From: Lycium barbarum
Taxonomy: Eukaryota > Streptophyta > Magnoliopsida > Solanales > Solanaceae
Length of the DNA stretch: 64,000 nt
Direction of reading: 5' to 3'
Assembly: GCF_019175385.1 (NCBI RefSeq)
Contig: NC_083346.1
Span: forward strand, 85,574,543-85,638,542
The notes below the pieces were generated by a model, which was not told the DNA's origin, searched no databases, and saw only the letters and a list, made by a program, of their open reading frames with translations. Of the stretch, positions 22,995 to 34,642 are shown one piece after another (positions within the stretch are counted from its first letter, which is position 1; each line of letters opens with the position of its first letter). The translations under genes and the position numbers were made by a program.

Positions 22995-25900
22995 TGTTGA
23001 CACCTATTTTTTGCGATCCAGTAATTTTATTTAATTTTTCAGAGTTCTTGAGTCACAAACGGAGTGTAATACACATTTTACAAGTCGAAATGATTTTAAA
23101 AATTTATTTCGATGACGTTTTACCGTTTCATTTCGTAAAATATCATCAAGTATACTATTGTATATCATCTTGTATATTTTGTATATTTTCAAGGATTTTT
23201 AAACATTTATCAATATTTTAATTCAAAATAGTGGAAATACTTATTTATCTAATTGTTTAAAAACTATTAATGGTCAATTGATAATTATTTTACTCCGTTA
23301 AAAGAAGAAATTTTATTAGTTAAATAAATAATCAATTACGTCTCAATTTTTATAAATTATTCGGCTTTAATTACAGTTACCTTCAAATTTGTTAAAATTG
23401 AAATGTCATATTTATCCCTATAATTAATTGTGGTTATTATTGAAAATGAACAATTATTTTCTACTTGGAATGTGGTCACAATTGAAATGATTTGTTAGTT
23501 TCTACATCTTTAGTTTGGCTACAATTTAAATACTTGATTTAAAATGGGATTTTAAAATAATAGCCACAGTTGGTAAATTGATCATTTTTATAAAATAATT
23601 TTTTGGGCCATAGGCCCTTTCCACACAGCTGAATCCAGCCCAAAGAGGACTGACCCAGCCCACATACGCATATAAGCATATAGGTATATCAAAACATCTC
23701 ATTTTCTCGGTCTTAAGGGTTTGGAAACCCTAGCCGCCTGTGAATGCGTTCCTCTCTCTGCGTCATCCAAGCCAAAAAATGGCAAAAGCTCAGTATACTA
23801 TGCTTTTTCCAGGCCTTGTATTGCCATTTGAGGAAAACATTTATTGTTTGCCTCCTATCTTCATCGTTGTACCATCAAAAACAGAGCTAAACCCTCATCT
23901 TTCTCTTTCATTCTTTTCTGCAAAGTTTTAATAGTATTTGTCTTATTTGAAATTCAAAAGCAGCGATTTTCGTTGGTCTTAGCTTAAATCTTTCAAAAGA
24001 AAAGATTAAATCAACAGAAATCTTCAAAACCACAAGTCTTACATCAATTTCAAGAGAAATCTGAGGTCCTTGGAGGTTCTATATAAAGAACCCCTTTGTT
24101 TACATCGACAAGGAGACAAGCATTCTTACAAGTGCAAAATACCGAATTTGAGTTTATATGCAAAGGATCCGACTAGAATTGGAACACTTTGCATTTTTTA
24201 CTTAATTTTCGGACTTAGTTTTAAAACTTTTCTTTGTGTGGCCGAGTTGCGGCTTGAGGAGAAAAGGTCCCCAACTTCAATCTCGATCAAGGGCTACGCC
24301 AAGAAAAGTTAATTCGGTTTCCTTTGTTGTTTATGTGTTCATTAGTTAGTTTCTTAGTTAGGGTAGTTTAATTATGATTAGTGTGCATTAATATATATTC
24401 ATGTCTGCTTAGCTATGGTTTTAGCAAATATGTATGTGCTAGCATGTATTTAGTATGTTTTAGATTAAGTGGATTAGCATGTATCAGCCCCTATTTAGAT
24501 GTTTAGCGTATTTTAGTTGTGTGTGCATCCATGTTACTTTTGTTAGTTTAGCTTATCCTGTGGTATTATGTATTCATGTGTTCATTTAGTATAATTTTTG
24601 TTCTTGTTTAATGTTGTGTGCTAGCATGTGCTTATTGTTACTGTTTAGATTAGTTTAGATAATAGCGCATTTTTATATGCTTGTTATTACTGTTTGACCT
24701 TGTTCTAGCATGTGTTTATATATTTTTTATTAATGTTTAGATTAAATTCCAAGTATGGAGTTATATGATTGTCATTCTTGTTTAGTCTAATTAGTTTTAG
24801 CATGTACTTCTGTATTTGTTTGGTTTCAGTTGGTAAGTATGTATCAGCACATTGTTTATGTTTAGGACTAGTTAAATTGGATTTGTTTAAGTCTAACTGC
24901 TAGGGTATCAGTAAGCATGTATACCTGCGTTTCTTGGATTAGTTTGATTTGTATGTATGAGCATGTGAATCAGTTAAGTTTCAGTCTAACTGGTAATCAT
25001 GTGTTGATATAACCTTAAGGGGGTAAGCATTAGTGTCAACCCAAGTTCATGCCTGCTTGCGTAGTGTTTGCTTATATGTGCTTGTGGTATGTGCAATCTC
25101 ATGTTTGTCAATCTGATTACGTAAAAGCATGCCTTACAGGGGTGAACCAAGTATGCAACTAATTGTTTTTCTCAAGTTTGGTCCTCTGTTAGTTGAAGTC
25201 GTCCCTTTAAGTGCATAATGTGATGTAAACATATGTTACTATGGTTAAGTGGATAATTTTAAGCTGAAAAGAGCTTTTTTTTTTTTGCCTTACTTATGAT
25301 TAGTATAGATAAGTGATTGCATTAATATGTCCTGTGCTACTGCTATGCATACACAAGAGGGTGTGACATCCAAACTGTGATTCTAAATATCCCCTTTAGC
25401 CTGTTTGTGTTGGAGTTGTTGGGAAATTATTTGTGTGATATGGTTTGTGGCTTCTGTTTGCTTAGTTGAACCACTGAAATAAGGTTAAGGAATTTAGAAC
25501 CCTAAAATACTGATAACCCTTTGTGCTAGGTTTTTAAACAAGGCAAGATAATAGACTGATGATATGAGATAGTCCTAGCCAGTATTAACAATATAAAGAG
25601 ATCTAGGAGGCTGTCACTTGGCCTGTGAAGAAATAGACAGTGATGTCCTAGGGTTAGGTAGGGATTAGGAAAGGCTTTGAGCATCCACTCAGCCTAGTAC
25701 TGCATACTCTAGACTGCTGGGGTTCCTCTCCATTGAATCACAAGTCTATGGGACACTTCAAGGTCGCAGTAGGTATAAAAGATGAAAATTATATGAGGTT
25801 TATATGCTAAAAGATGAGTTCTAGTCTTGTGCATGAGTCAATAGATGCTTCTGTGCATTTTGGCTTCTTCTCATTATGTTTGGTATTGTACACTTTCCTA

Positions 25901-27708
25901 TTACTACATTGTGCTATGAATACAAAGGATTGGAAGTGTCATTTCCCTATAAGAATATCCCAGAACAGGCCATGAACTATCACCTACATGAAACATGTTC
26001 AAAGCAACTTGAATCCTGCTATGTCCCCTTCAAGTGTGAAATGACAAATGTGTGATCAATATATAAGATTCTAGACTGCTAGCATGTGCTGAATATGTGC
26101 TTAAGATGGAACAAAGATGATACTTGTTTCAATGCCTGAAAAGGACTTGCCTGATTCAACTAAGTTACACTTTAGCCTAAATATGCATGTTGAAAATTGA
26201 CAAGATGAACATGATCCCCTATCCTACGTTTTCTTCCTTTACTTGTGAAAACTTTTGAGTGTCAACTGAGATGACTTTATTTCAAAGTAATTATTACCAT
26301 GCTATTTGCATACACAGTGTATGAATTTCTACCAGTTTAAGGATCTGTGCTTGTTCCCTTTAGCTTTGAAATGCTTTTGTTTTAGTGGTTTACCTTCTGT
26401 TTGAACTCTTTGAAAGACTCAGCCTGTTGAGTTCTTTGTTTACTGATAGGATGAATGTAAGTTTGATGCATCTTTTTCCCTCTTCCTGAGTAAACAAATT
26501 AATCTCAAATGGTTAAGACAAGTTAAATGGGTGAAGAGGCAACACATAGGCCTGTTAGAGCATCATGACACTACCACACCTTTCCCCTTTTGGATAACTT
26601 TGTCATCGGTGTTTAGGTACCTAACAAGTTGAGTTGTCACACTTGTGTCACTAAATCTGATCCCCAACAAGTATATGCAAAAGAAATTTGGAAGTGTTAA
26701 AGTGCCACTAATTCTGGTTTTGATTCCCCGTTTGATCATTTTGTTGATATTTCATATATGGGAGTGAATGTGAGTTGTTTCGTCTTTGCTTAGACTGCAT
26801 ACAATTAAGGGTTAGCCATGATTGTGATGTTGTGGGGATTAAGGAGGTGATGTGTACATGTGATTGAAATGCATAGAAAAAATTGAGATTATTTACTATA
26901 GGTTGGCCTTTCCCTTACTAAAAATCATGAATGCTTTAGGAGAAGTGTGTATATTCTGTGTATAGCCCGTATATCCACTAAATATCTATGTATATCTGGT
27001 GTGATAATCAGGCTTGAAATGAATAATGGAGCCACCTACATAAATCTTCTCCTCTTCTATCCTTCTTAAGTTTGAGATGATGAGGTATACATTGAGATAT
27101 ATGGATATATACCTTGTGTATGCCCAATATACAAAAGGTGTATAACATGTATACTCAATGTATATCGCAAGCACCTGGACTATTTTCATGTTCATGGGCC
27201 AAGCCCATTCCCCTTTCCTTCATCCATTATGTATTAGGACCTATTTGGGCCTTACCTGTTACTCTCTCTTTATTATTTGGGCTAGTAAATATATGTTTAA
27301 TTTATTGTAATGGCCCCTAACTGATTAACAGTATGTTTACATATGCTATAAATCTTATATAGGTGATTGTGTTTGAGTTATATATTATGTTGAAAATCCC
27401 TTGTTAAGTAGTTTGTTAAGTGTAGATCCTCTAATCTCAATTTTCCTTTTCCCTGATTTCCTTTGCATGAACTCATGTGAAACGGGCTAATTGGCAAAGA
27501 TGTTGTATGTCCAGCCGTTTCCCATTGGGCCTAAGGCCCAACACTGCATTCAGATCGAGTCAAACTAATATTGAAGGCCCAATCATGGGTGAAAATGGTT
27601 TAACTGGTGGTTTGGTAGGCCCACCAGTCCATTATATTCCTTACTTTCATATTTTCTCTTATATATTGTCGTATAAACGTTGTGTATTATTGAAACCCGT
27701 ATATGACT
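22995..27708 (+). mobile_element. 3' LTR of the Ogre-like element (right edge not located)
   Basis: Starts TGTTGACACC, the usual start of Ogre LTRs, directly after a polypurine tract. A TATA-like CATATAAGCATATAGG lies near 23668, followed by AAACCCTAGCCGCC and a second TATATAAAGAACCCC near 24081. Sequence from 24300 to 25000 repeats 'TTAGCATGTAT' phrases loosely. No open frame longer than 111 codons and no domain are seen across the 4.7 kb. The true 3' end could not be fixed; the end given is where a MULE-like element starts. Confidence 0.55.
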
Positions 27709-27717
27709 TAATTGAAA

Positions 27718-28168
27718 GGGAAAAGGGTCAAAAATACTCCTCTATTTTGAAAAAAGGGCTAAAAATATCCTCCGAAGTTATTTTGGGTCAAAAACACTCC
27801 TTTCATCCTTAAAATTTTCAAATATACCTTTGGCTTGATGAAAATTATCTTCCAAAATTATTTTTTAAATCTACTCTATCATTTAAATTCAATTCAACTA
27901 AATAATAACTCATAAGATTCATTTATTCTCCCAATTCCTTGAAACTTAAGCATTGGGGGAATAAGGGAATCTTATAGGTTATTATTTAATTGGGTCGGAT
28001 TTAAATAATGAAGTGGGTTTAAAAAATGATTTTGGGGATAATTTTCATCAAGACAGGGGTATAGTTGAAAATTTTAAGGATGGGAGGGGTATTTTTGACT
28101 CAAAATAAGTTCGGAGGATATTTTTAGCCATTTTTTCAAAGTAGAGGGGTATTTTTGACCCGTTTCCC
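27718..28168. mobile_element. 451-bp palindromic MULE-like fold-back element
   Basis: Starts GGGAAAAGGGTCAAAAATAC and ends with the complement (GTATTTTTGACCCGTTTCCC). The two arms pair almost throughout: blocks such as GGCTAAAAATATCCTCCGAA, ATCCTTAAAATTTTCAA, TTGATGAAAATTATC and AATAATAAC all reappear inverted, leaving a centre of only a few bases near 27943. A 9-bp target duplication, TAATTGAAA (27709-27717) versus TAGTTGAAA (28169-28177), one mismatch, fits the Mutator superfamily. No coding capacity; an RNA from it would form a hairpin of about 220 bp. Confidence 0.85.
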
Positions 28169-28177
28169 TAGTTGAAA

Positions 28178-28837
28178 TTAGGCAAACAATATGTGATATC
28201 GTTAGAACGGATAGGAACCCGAACACCTTTTCAAACTTAGACCTGACAAAATATATTGAAGTAGCATTCTTTCAAAATATGAAAAAGAAAAACAATTTTT
28301 ATTGAGAAAATGGAAAAACAGTAGAGTGTTGTGCAGCTTTAACTTTAGAATTGTTGAAGAAAACGGAACTGTGGACTGTTTTGGTCAGTAAAAATTGAAC
28401 TATTTTCTACTTGATTTTTTTTTTTCTAAACGAATCAAAGAAAGGAATGATTCAAAGATGATTTTATTGAGAAAAAAGTTTCAAATAGTGCAAAGGGGCT
28501 AAATGGATTTCAAGAACAAAAAGCGTACTTTTTGAGCCAAGCCCACCTGAATTTGGACAAACAAGAGAACTTCATTTTATAAGAGTTTAGGAAAGGGGTT
28601 GAGACGAGGATGTGGTTCACCTTCAAAAATAAAAATGGAAAGGCATTTCTTGTGACTTAAAAAGGACACTTGTATAATTTTGTGGCATATTTTGCAAAAG
28701 GGATATTTCTATTATATATAAGTATGGAAGACGGACCAACATAGCATTGGTTGTTTGTACTAAAAGCTTTATAAATTGTACACGCAATGAATGCTTGTCA
28801 TAAGTTATATAACTTGTATAATTTAACTCACTATTTC
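28178..28837. other. AT-rich intergenic sequence, nothing recognised
   Basis: No open frame of note, no terminal repeats and no RNA gene signature could be seen. Homopolymer runs (T9 near 28417) are present. Confidence 0.5.
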
Positions 28838-29335
28838 TTTATCTCACGTGGACATATATCGTAGTATTTAATATTTATTTTCTTTTCATGTATAGATGTA
28901 TACACTTCAATTTTAATTCTCTAACACATTTATCATTTTTCACGTTCTTGCCGAATATTTATTCTCTTCTCATGTATATTTGTATGCGGTTCAATTGTAA
29001 TTCTCATACACAAATTTATTTCCTCTGTGGATTTTTACTTATTCACTTTTGACTTTTCACGTTCTTTAAGAATTAATAAATCTCACGTGGACATATGTCA
29101 TAGTACTGAATATTTATTCTCTGCTCATTTGTACACGCATGTACTTCAATTTCAAATCTCTGACACATTTATTTCCTCCGTGTACTTTTACTTGTTCACT
29201 TTTGACTTTTCACGTTCTTGCTGAATATTTATTCTCTTCTCATGTATACATGTATGCATTTCAATTTTAATTCTCCGACACATATTTATTCTTCCGTGCA
29301 CTTTTACTTGTTCACTTTTGACTTTTCACGTTTTT
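28838..29335. repeat. tandem repeat block, about 125-bp units, four copies
   Basis: Each unit contains ATATTTATTCTCTTCTCATG, then TATACATGTATGC(A)TTCAATT, TCTCYRACACA, TTTATTTCCTCCGTG and CTTTTGACTTTTCACGTTCTT. Two units begin with TCTCACGTGGACATATRTC, which contains a CACGTG palindrome. Small ORFs here (29027-29224) are repeat translations. The last motif continues into the MITE-like sequence that follows. Confidence 0.7.
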
Positions 29336-29339
29336 AAGA

Positions 29340-29580
29340 ATTAATAAATGAAGTACTCGCTCCGTCTCATATTACTTGGTCACATTATTTGACTTTTCAC
29401 GTTCTTTAATAACTAATAAATGAAGTACTCCCTTCATCCCATATTACTTGGTCACATTATTATACTTGACTTTTCACGTTCTTTAAGAATTAATAAATAA
29501 AGTAATATTTTTCAAAATATTTATCTAAAAATAATTTTCCCATATTACTTGGCCACATTATTAAAAATATTTATCTATTT
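29340..29580. mobile_element. remnants of 'CTCCGTC...TTACTTGG'-type MITEs
   Basis: Two adjacent copies of a segment reading ACTC(G/C)CTYC(G/A)TC(T/C)CATATTACTTGG and TTGACTTTTCACGTTCTTTA, as in mariner/Stowaway-type termini, but matching opposite ends were not identified. Called as degraded MITE sequence only. Confidence 0.45.
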
Positions 29581-29604
29581 TTCTACTCTATATTTTTTTT
29601 GTTC

Positions 29605-31795
29605 TATATAAACGCTCAAGGTGGACGAATACAACAACAATAAGTTGTATGAAAAACAATTGAAATTGTACTCTAAGCAGGGACTAACATGTGTATATTT
29701 CAAAAGTTAAACATTAATTCTACCTCTTGTGTGTTTACTTTTTAAGTTTGCACAGGTCCGCAGTGTCTAGGGGTGTTCATGGTTCGGTTTGGGTCGGTTA
29801 TTGATTAAAACCATAACCAAACCAATTTAGTCGGTTTGCAAATGTCTAAAACCATAACCAAACCAAATAAAATAATAACCACCGGTTTGGTTATTGTCGG
29901 TTTGGTTCGATTTTTCGGTTTATCACTAGCAGCAATGAGACTTATCAGTAATACATTAAAAAGTTGAAAAAGACATGTCTTTTTTTTTTGTTCAAACGAT
30001 AATTTTTATTTATTGTTTAAGGTGGAACATACATCATAGAAACATTTTCACTATTAGTGATAGTGTAGTACTCAAGTTACTCAAAGTTGTTAAACTTTTA
30101 CATATAGAGCCAAAAACTAACTTAGTAGTGTCTGCACCATTTTTGTCATCTTAATACACATACCTGGAAATACAATAGAGCATAGAAGCTTTTAGTTGTT
30201 GTTACATACTTACTAATTAAACATAAAGACTACCTAAAATTAAAATGAAAATATATGAAATAAAAAACAATTGTGTAATGATCTCAAACTTTGGGGCAGT
30301 ACTTGCATTTTGCCCTCAATTCTCCCATTTTATTAAAAAAACTTTGTGTAGTGATCCCAAACTTCAGATATTTTTCTATCATTATCTCCAAGGCTAGGGT
30401 CTCGACTACAAGGAGTTATTCTTTTCTGCTTTTTAGGAGTATTACCCACGGAGGAAGTATTAGGGCATTACTATGTGCTTGAGTTGCAGCAAATGCTGAT
30501 GTTACTGAAGTATCTTCTATAGGAACCTCCAAATCTACAACCTCTGTCCTTTTCATATGAAAAATATTAGAATTTTAGGACTCATTCAGACAAGAAAAAA
30601 GAAAGGTCTAAATTCAAAAAAAAAAAAAAAAAACCTAAAATCAAATGGCTAACAAACAAAAGTTAAAAATTTAAGTTAAAAAAATTAGACTCTAACGTGA
30701 GCTTCTGTTAGTAGGTTTACACTTAACACTTAAAAGATTTAAAAGACTTAAAGACATGGGCCTGGACATATTCTTAAAAACATGGGTCTGGACATATTAT
30801 TAAAAACATGGGCCTTAAACAATCATGTGAAATAAGTAGACCAAAAATCAAATTAATGATTAAAAGGTATAAAATATTTATAATTAGTTATGAAAAACTA
30901 ATATTAAACATAAAAAATAATTATAAAATTTGTGTATATAATTTATCGGTTTGGTTCGGTTATTTATTCGGTTATTTTTTAATAGAACCATAACCAAACC
31001 AAATATTATCGGTTTTTAAAATTTAAAACCAAACCAAATGTCGGGTTTTTTATTCGGTTTGGTTAAATTTTCGGTTTGGTTTTGGCTTTAACCAAAACCG
31101 TGAACAACCCTAGTCTTAATTGTCCTTTCATTAGGCATATGCTCCCTCTGTCTCAATTTAAGCGTCTTCGTTTGACTAGACATGGAGTTTAAGAAATAAA
31201 GATAGATTTTCAAATCTTGTAGTTTCTAAATTAAAAATGTGTATAATATAATAAAATATCCTTTGAATCTTGTGATTATAAACTTGACATGTAAGATATC
31301 TGAATTGTCAACTTACTAAATATAAAAAGAGGCAGACATGACCAAAATAAGAAAAATGTTTTTTATTTAACAACAAACGCCCAAGGTGGACGAACACAGA
31401 AACAATAAGTTGTACAAAAAGCAACTGAAATTGTAATCTAAGTTGGGACTAACATGCGTACATTTCAGAAGTTTAACATTAATATTACCTCTTGTGTGGT
31501 TACTTTTTAAGTCCCCAAGTATTTTAATTGTCCTTTCATTTCCTTCATTTGGCATATACTCCATCTGTCTCAACTTAAGTGTCTATGTTTGACTAGACAC
31601 GGAGTTTAAGAAATAAAGATATACTTTTCAATCTTGTGGTTCTAAATTAAAAATGTGTATAATATAATAAAATATCCTTTAAATCTTGTGATTATAAGCT
31701 TGACATGTAGGATATTTGAATTGTCAACTTACTAAATATAAAAAGAGGCGGACATAACTAAAATAAGATAAATTTTAACAACAATTGAGAAATTA
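29605..31795. repeat. direct duplication of about 420 bp, first copy split by a hAT-like element
   Basis: Copy 1 is 29605-29767 plus 31112-31360; copy 2 is 31370-31795. Matching blocks include CAAGGTGGACGAAYACA, AATAAGTTGTA, ACCTCTTGTGTG, TTAATTGTCCTTTCATT, CTGTCTCAA, TTGACTAGACA and AAATATAAAAAGAGGC. Copy 2 lacks the 1.3-kb insertion and so shows roughly what the site looked like before the transposon arrived. Confidence 0.75.
29768..31112. mobile_element. 1.3-kb hAT-like non-autonomous element
   Basis: Terminal inverted repeats read TAGGGGTGTTCATGGTTCGG at the left and, complemented, TAGGGTTGTTCACGGTTTTG at the right. Sub-terminal regions at both ends are dense in GGTTTGGTTCGGTT and its complement AACCAAACC, as in many hAT elements. 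No transposase ORF is present. A convincing 8-bp target duplication was not found. It sits in the first copy of the duplication at 29605-31795. Confidence 0.65.
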
Positions 31796-32857
31796 AGGCG
31801 AAGAATAAGAGGAAAAGAAAAAAAATATGGAGACTCACTAAGGAGAATTGCAGTAACAAAAACATTGTAATATGAATAACAATACAAATAATTAAACGAA
31901 AATAATTGATAAAGTAAGAGATTAAAAGATTCTTATTAATTCTTCTGCTCAAATGATGAACAATCTCTAAAGATCAATGATTAACAATGGAATTGACAGA
32001 ATATTAGCATAGTATCGTATGTAATTAGGTGAAAATTAGAAAGATACAATCACGGGGAAGTGGGGAAATAGGATAACTGATAGTAATCGATTCTGAGAAC
32101 CTCGCTAGTTCCAACTGTTACATGGCTAAGATTGTAAACGTTGAATGAGATTAAATGCAATCCCAAAAAATATATCGGAGCCTAGCCTTATTTGAATTAT
32201 CCTCTATTCGAGTACTCTGAACCTTTTCGAGTGAATCCTCTTGGGCATATGATGTCCGGTCTGAGTAAGGCGCTTCGGGGTTATGATTCTCGGATGATCA
32301 AACAAGTCTTTAATTTTTCTGGCATTGGATAATCAATAGTTGATTGTGGTCTTATATATGCTTGCCACATATTCGATCAATTAGTCTTCGCTTCCAATAT
32401 ATTTTACCAGTACAATGACATCATTAAATTAGCTATTATTGAAATTATAAACCTAAAAAATTACGAGGCTTTACAACATATAAAAGCAAGTTTGGCCATG
32501 TTGTGAAAAAAAGAGTTAGCGATAAAAGGAAAGAGTGTGAGTCTCTAACATTTTACTACAAAAAGAGAGTAGTATTCTTTTGAAGGAAGGATTTCTTAGT
32601 GGTGGAGCTTCGAATCAACAGTTAGTCTAGAAGTTATTTGATTTATATGATGTTATCAGGTTCTTGTATCCTGCAAAAGACAAGTCAAGATTGTTATTTA
32701 TTATTGGATCTGTGAAGATTCTAACGCAGTGCATTTAAATCTCATTAAAGGGAGCGCAATATCCATTTCTTAGCATGAAATCTTTTTATTTTTCTTTATA
32801 TATTTTAAATCCTAATTGTACTTCTGCCAAACAGAGAGTGTTGTCGCTTACATATTA
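31796..32857. other. AT-rich intergenic sequence, nothing recognised
   Basis: No open frame with family resemblance, no terminal repeats and no RNA signature. Small frames on either strand are AT-rich and random-looking. Confidence 0.5.
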
Positions 32858-34262
32858 CTCCCTCCGTCCAAATTTATATGCCATCTTTCGAATTTCTAGA
32901 GTCAAACGAGTTGTTTTACAACAATTTTTTCATATTCCTTTTGAATATTTTAAATTTTTAATTGTTGTGACTTATATTACTTGTTAGTAGTTTCTGGATA
33001 TGTAATTTCTTTTGTAATGAACCTAAAGATTATAGGAAAAATTACATGGCGTAATCCAATTATACTATGCATTTACCGTTTGTAGCTATAGTTTAAAATA
33101 ATTGCAATGCCCAGCTAATCTTTGTATTTTGTAGCAAATTCATAGCTGAAGCTCTCTAGTGTCATAGGATACAACTCCTCTTCTCCCTCATTTCTTCAAA
33201 GTCGTCGACCCCCCACTTGCCTTTCTTCGTCGTTGCTTCGTCGGACGGCGCAACACCGATGATCTACTGTCGTTTCCTCTGTTAGTTCTCCCTTTTCCTT
33301 ACTCTTTTTTCCATCTCTTTTCTTGACCCTCTTTTGTTTTGCAGGTGTTCTGATGAAGCACGATCGGCGACGCAGCAACCACGAACCACCACTGCTTTTC
33401 AGGTACTTCGATAAGATCCACGCAACTCTGACCATTGATTTTGAGTATATTCTCACTCTGGCTAAGTCAGATCTGGTACTTCGACGAAATCCATGCAACT
33501 CCGACCAGCGATTTTGAGTGCATTTCTCAAATCTGGTCAGACTTCTAATAGTAGATACAGTGTAAATACAACATATACAATGTATTCTAAGATCTGGCTG
33601 GATTTTCGTCGTCTCCGGTGACCTGAAGCATGGAAATCTCATTCTCAGATCTGGTCAGATTTTCAAATTGAATACAGTGTATTCTCAAATCTGGCCGGGT
33701 TGTCATTTGTCTCCATTTGGGTGTAAATACAATGTATACTTTGCATTTTCACCTCTATTTTGTATTCCAAAGCTGGAATTTTCCAGCAAATCCCTGTATT
33801 TCTATATTTCGTCTTGATTTGACCATGTATCTATAATTTTTTCATGCAAATTCATGTATGTACACCCTTGTATTTTTTTTGTTTGTATCCTTGTATACAC
33901 TCCTGTATTTTCTGATTTCGCCTTGGTTATATTAGTTGCGCAAACAATACAGCTGATACAGGATGTATTCGTAGGCGAATGAATACAGTTGACAGAGGCT
34001 ATATTAGTTACACGAACGAATACAGTTGACAAAGCTATATTAGTTACGCGAACGAATATAATAAATACATGCGCCAGGTAACCGAAGAATTGCTGAGAAC
34101 GGTAAATAGTGAAATTATAACTGACAATGGTAATCAATTAGGCTCCAAACTGTAGTGGTTTCTGAAATTCGCCCAAGATCATATGTCCGAATTCACAGTC
34201 AAAATTAAAACATTTGACCTTAAAAAATCTGAACTATGCCACATAAATTGGGACATAGGGAG
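32858..34262. mobile_element. Stowaway MITE (256 bp net) interrupted by a MULE-like element
   Basis: Left end CTCCCTCCGTCCAAATTTAT and right end, complemented, CTCCCTATGTCCCAATTTAT are Stowaway-type termini; TA dinucleotides flank both (32856-32857 and 34263-34264). The length of 1405 bp is far too great for the family, but removing the insertion at 33035-34174 and one 9-bp duplication leaves 256 bp, close to the 218-247 bp of the other Stowaways in this window. It lies 380 bp upstream of the AP2/ERF start codon. Confidence 0.8.
33035..34174. mobile_element. 1.14-kb MULE-like element inside the Stowaway
   Basis: Flanked by the 9-bp near-identical duplication AAGATTATA (33026-33034) and AAGATCATA (34175-34183), typical of Mutator-like transposition. 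Ends are only weakly inverted (GGAAAAATTACA versus complement GGGCGAATTTCA). The interior at 33190-33540 is clearly GC-richer than its surroundings and contains two diverged copies of a 'GGTACTTCGA...ATCCA(C/T)GCAACTC(T/C)GACCA...GATTTTGAGT' segment. A 148-codon minus-strand frame (33196-33642) crosses it without known domain. It could be captured host sequence; not shown. Confidence 0.6.
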
Positions 34263-34456
34263 TATCTAGTTAGGCAGCGAACATAAATCCTCCCTGCATA
34301 AAAAACTGGAGTATCAGGTTTTCTAATTAAATATCTCAAGAAACCGTGTGCAGCATAGAGTATTTATGTATTGAGTTAATTCTTTATACTATCAATTTAA
34401 TTTGCGATAGTTGTCAACTGCTGCCCGTAAATTCTCCCCATAAATGCATGCACTAT

Positions 34457-34464
34457 TATAAATA
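34457..34464 (+). promoter_or_regulatory. probable TATA box of the AP2/ERF gene
   Basis: TATAAATA lies 179 bp upstream of the ATG at 34643. Downstream are a duplicated 29-bp segment, a CTCTCTCTC pyrimidine patch (34532-34540) and an AT run (34541-34555) that could serve as an alternative core promoter. Confidence 0.5.
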
Positions 34465-34520
34465 CAAGTTCAATATAATTCCACGGACCCATACAAGTTC
34501 AATATAATTCCACGGACCCA
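34463..34520. repeat. perfect 29-bp tandem duplication in the 5' leader or core promoter
   Basis: Two identical, adjacent 29-bp units occupy 34463-34491 and 34492-34520; each contains CAATATAATTCCACGGACCC. The duplication lies directly downstream of the TATA box and, being perfect, must be recent. Confidence 0.9.
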
Positions 34521-34642
34521 ACTACATTATACTCTCTCTCTATATATATATATATGCAACGGCACCTTTCTTGATACAAGTGAATATTTTTCCTTAGAAG
34601 TGTTACTTCTGTATTATTACACATAGCAAATCATTGATCAAA

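Larger units (their letters stand above)
4754..27708 (+). mobile_element. very large decayed Ogre/Tat-like Ty3/gypsy element (outer bounds approximate)
   Basis: A single plus-strand series runs in order: an ORF1-like region, gag-like segments, protease, reverse transcriptase, RNase H and integrase remnants, a long non-coding tail with tandem repeats, a polypurine tract (about 22985-22994), and an LTR start TGTTGACACC at 22995. The domain sequences (gag 'KFE-x-FNG...', protease 'YNLLLGRPWIH', RT 'VDYRDLNRASPKD', RNase H 'FFDGAVN...TNNMAEYEA') are those of the Tat/Ogre lineage, whose members are among the largest plant LTR elements. Every domain has stops or frameshifts. No 5' LTR is visible before 4754. 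The right edge was not located; 27708 is only the point where a later MITE is inserted. Solo LTRs interrupt it at 16544-21733. Confidence 0.7.

Noticed and set aside
23740..24312. Short ORFs downstream of TATA-like boxes in the Ogre-like LTR
   Set aside because: At 63-80 codons they have no conserved motif and lie in LTR leader sequence.
33196..33642. 148-codon minus-strand ORF inside the MULE-like element
   Set aside because: Composition is Arg/Ser-rich from internal repeats and no family is recognised. Kept only as possible captured sequence, not as a gene.
34634..34642. In-frame TTG upstream as start of the ERF protein
   Set aside because: Plant nuclear genes seldom start at TTG, and the ATG nine bases downstream has an excellent context.
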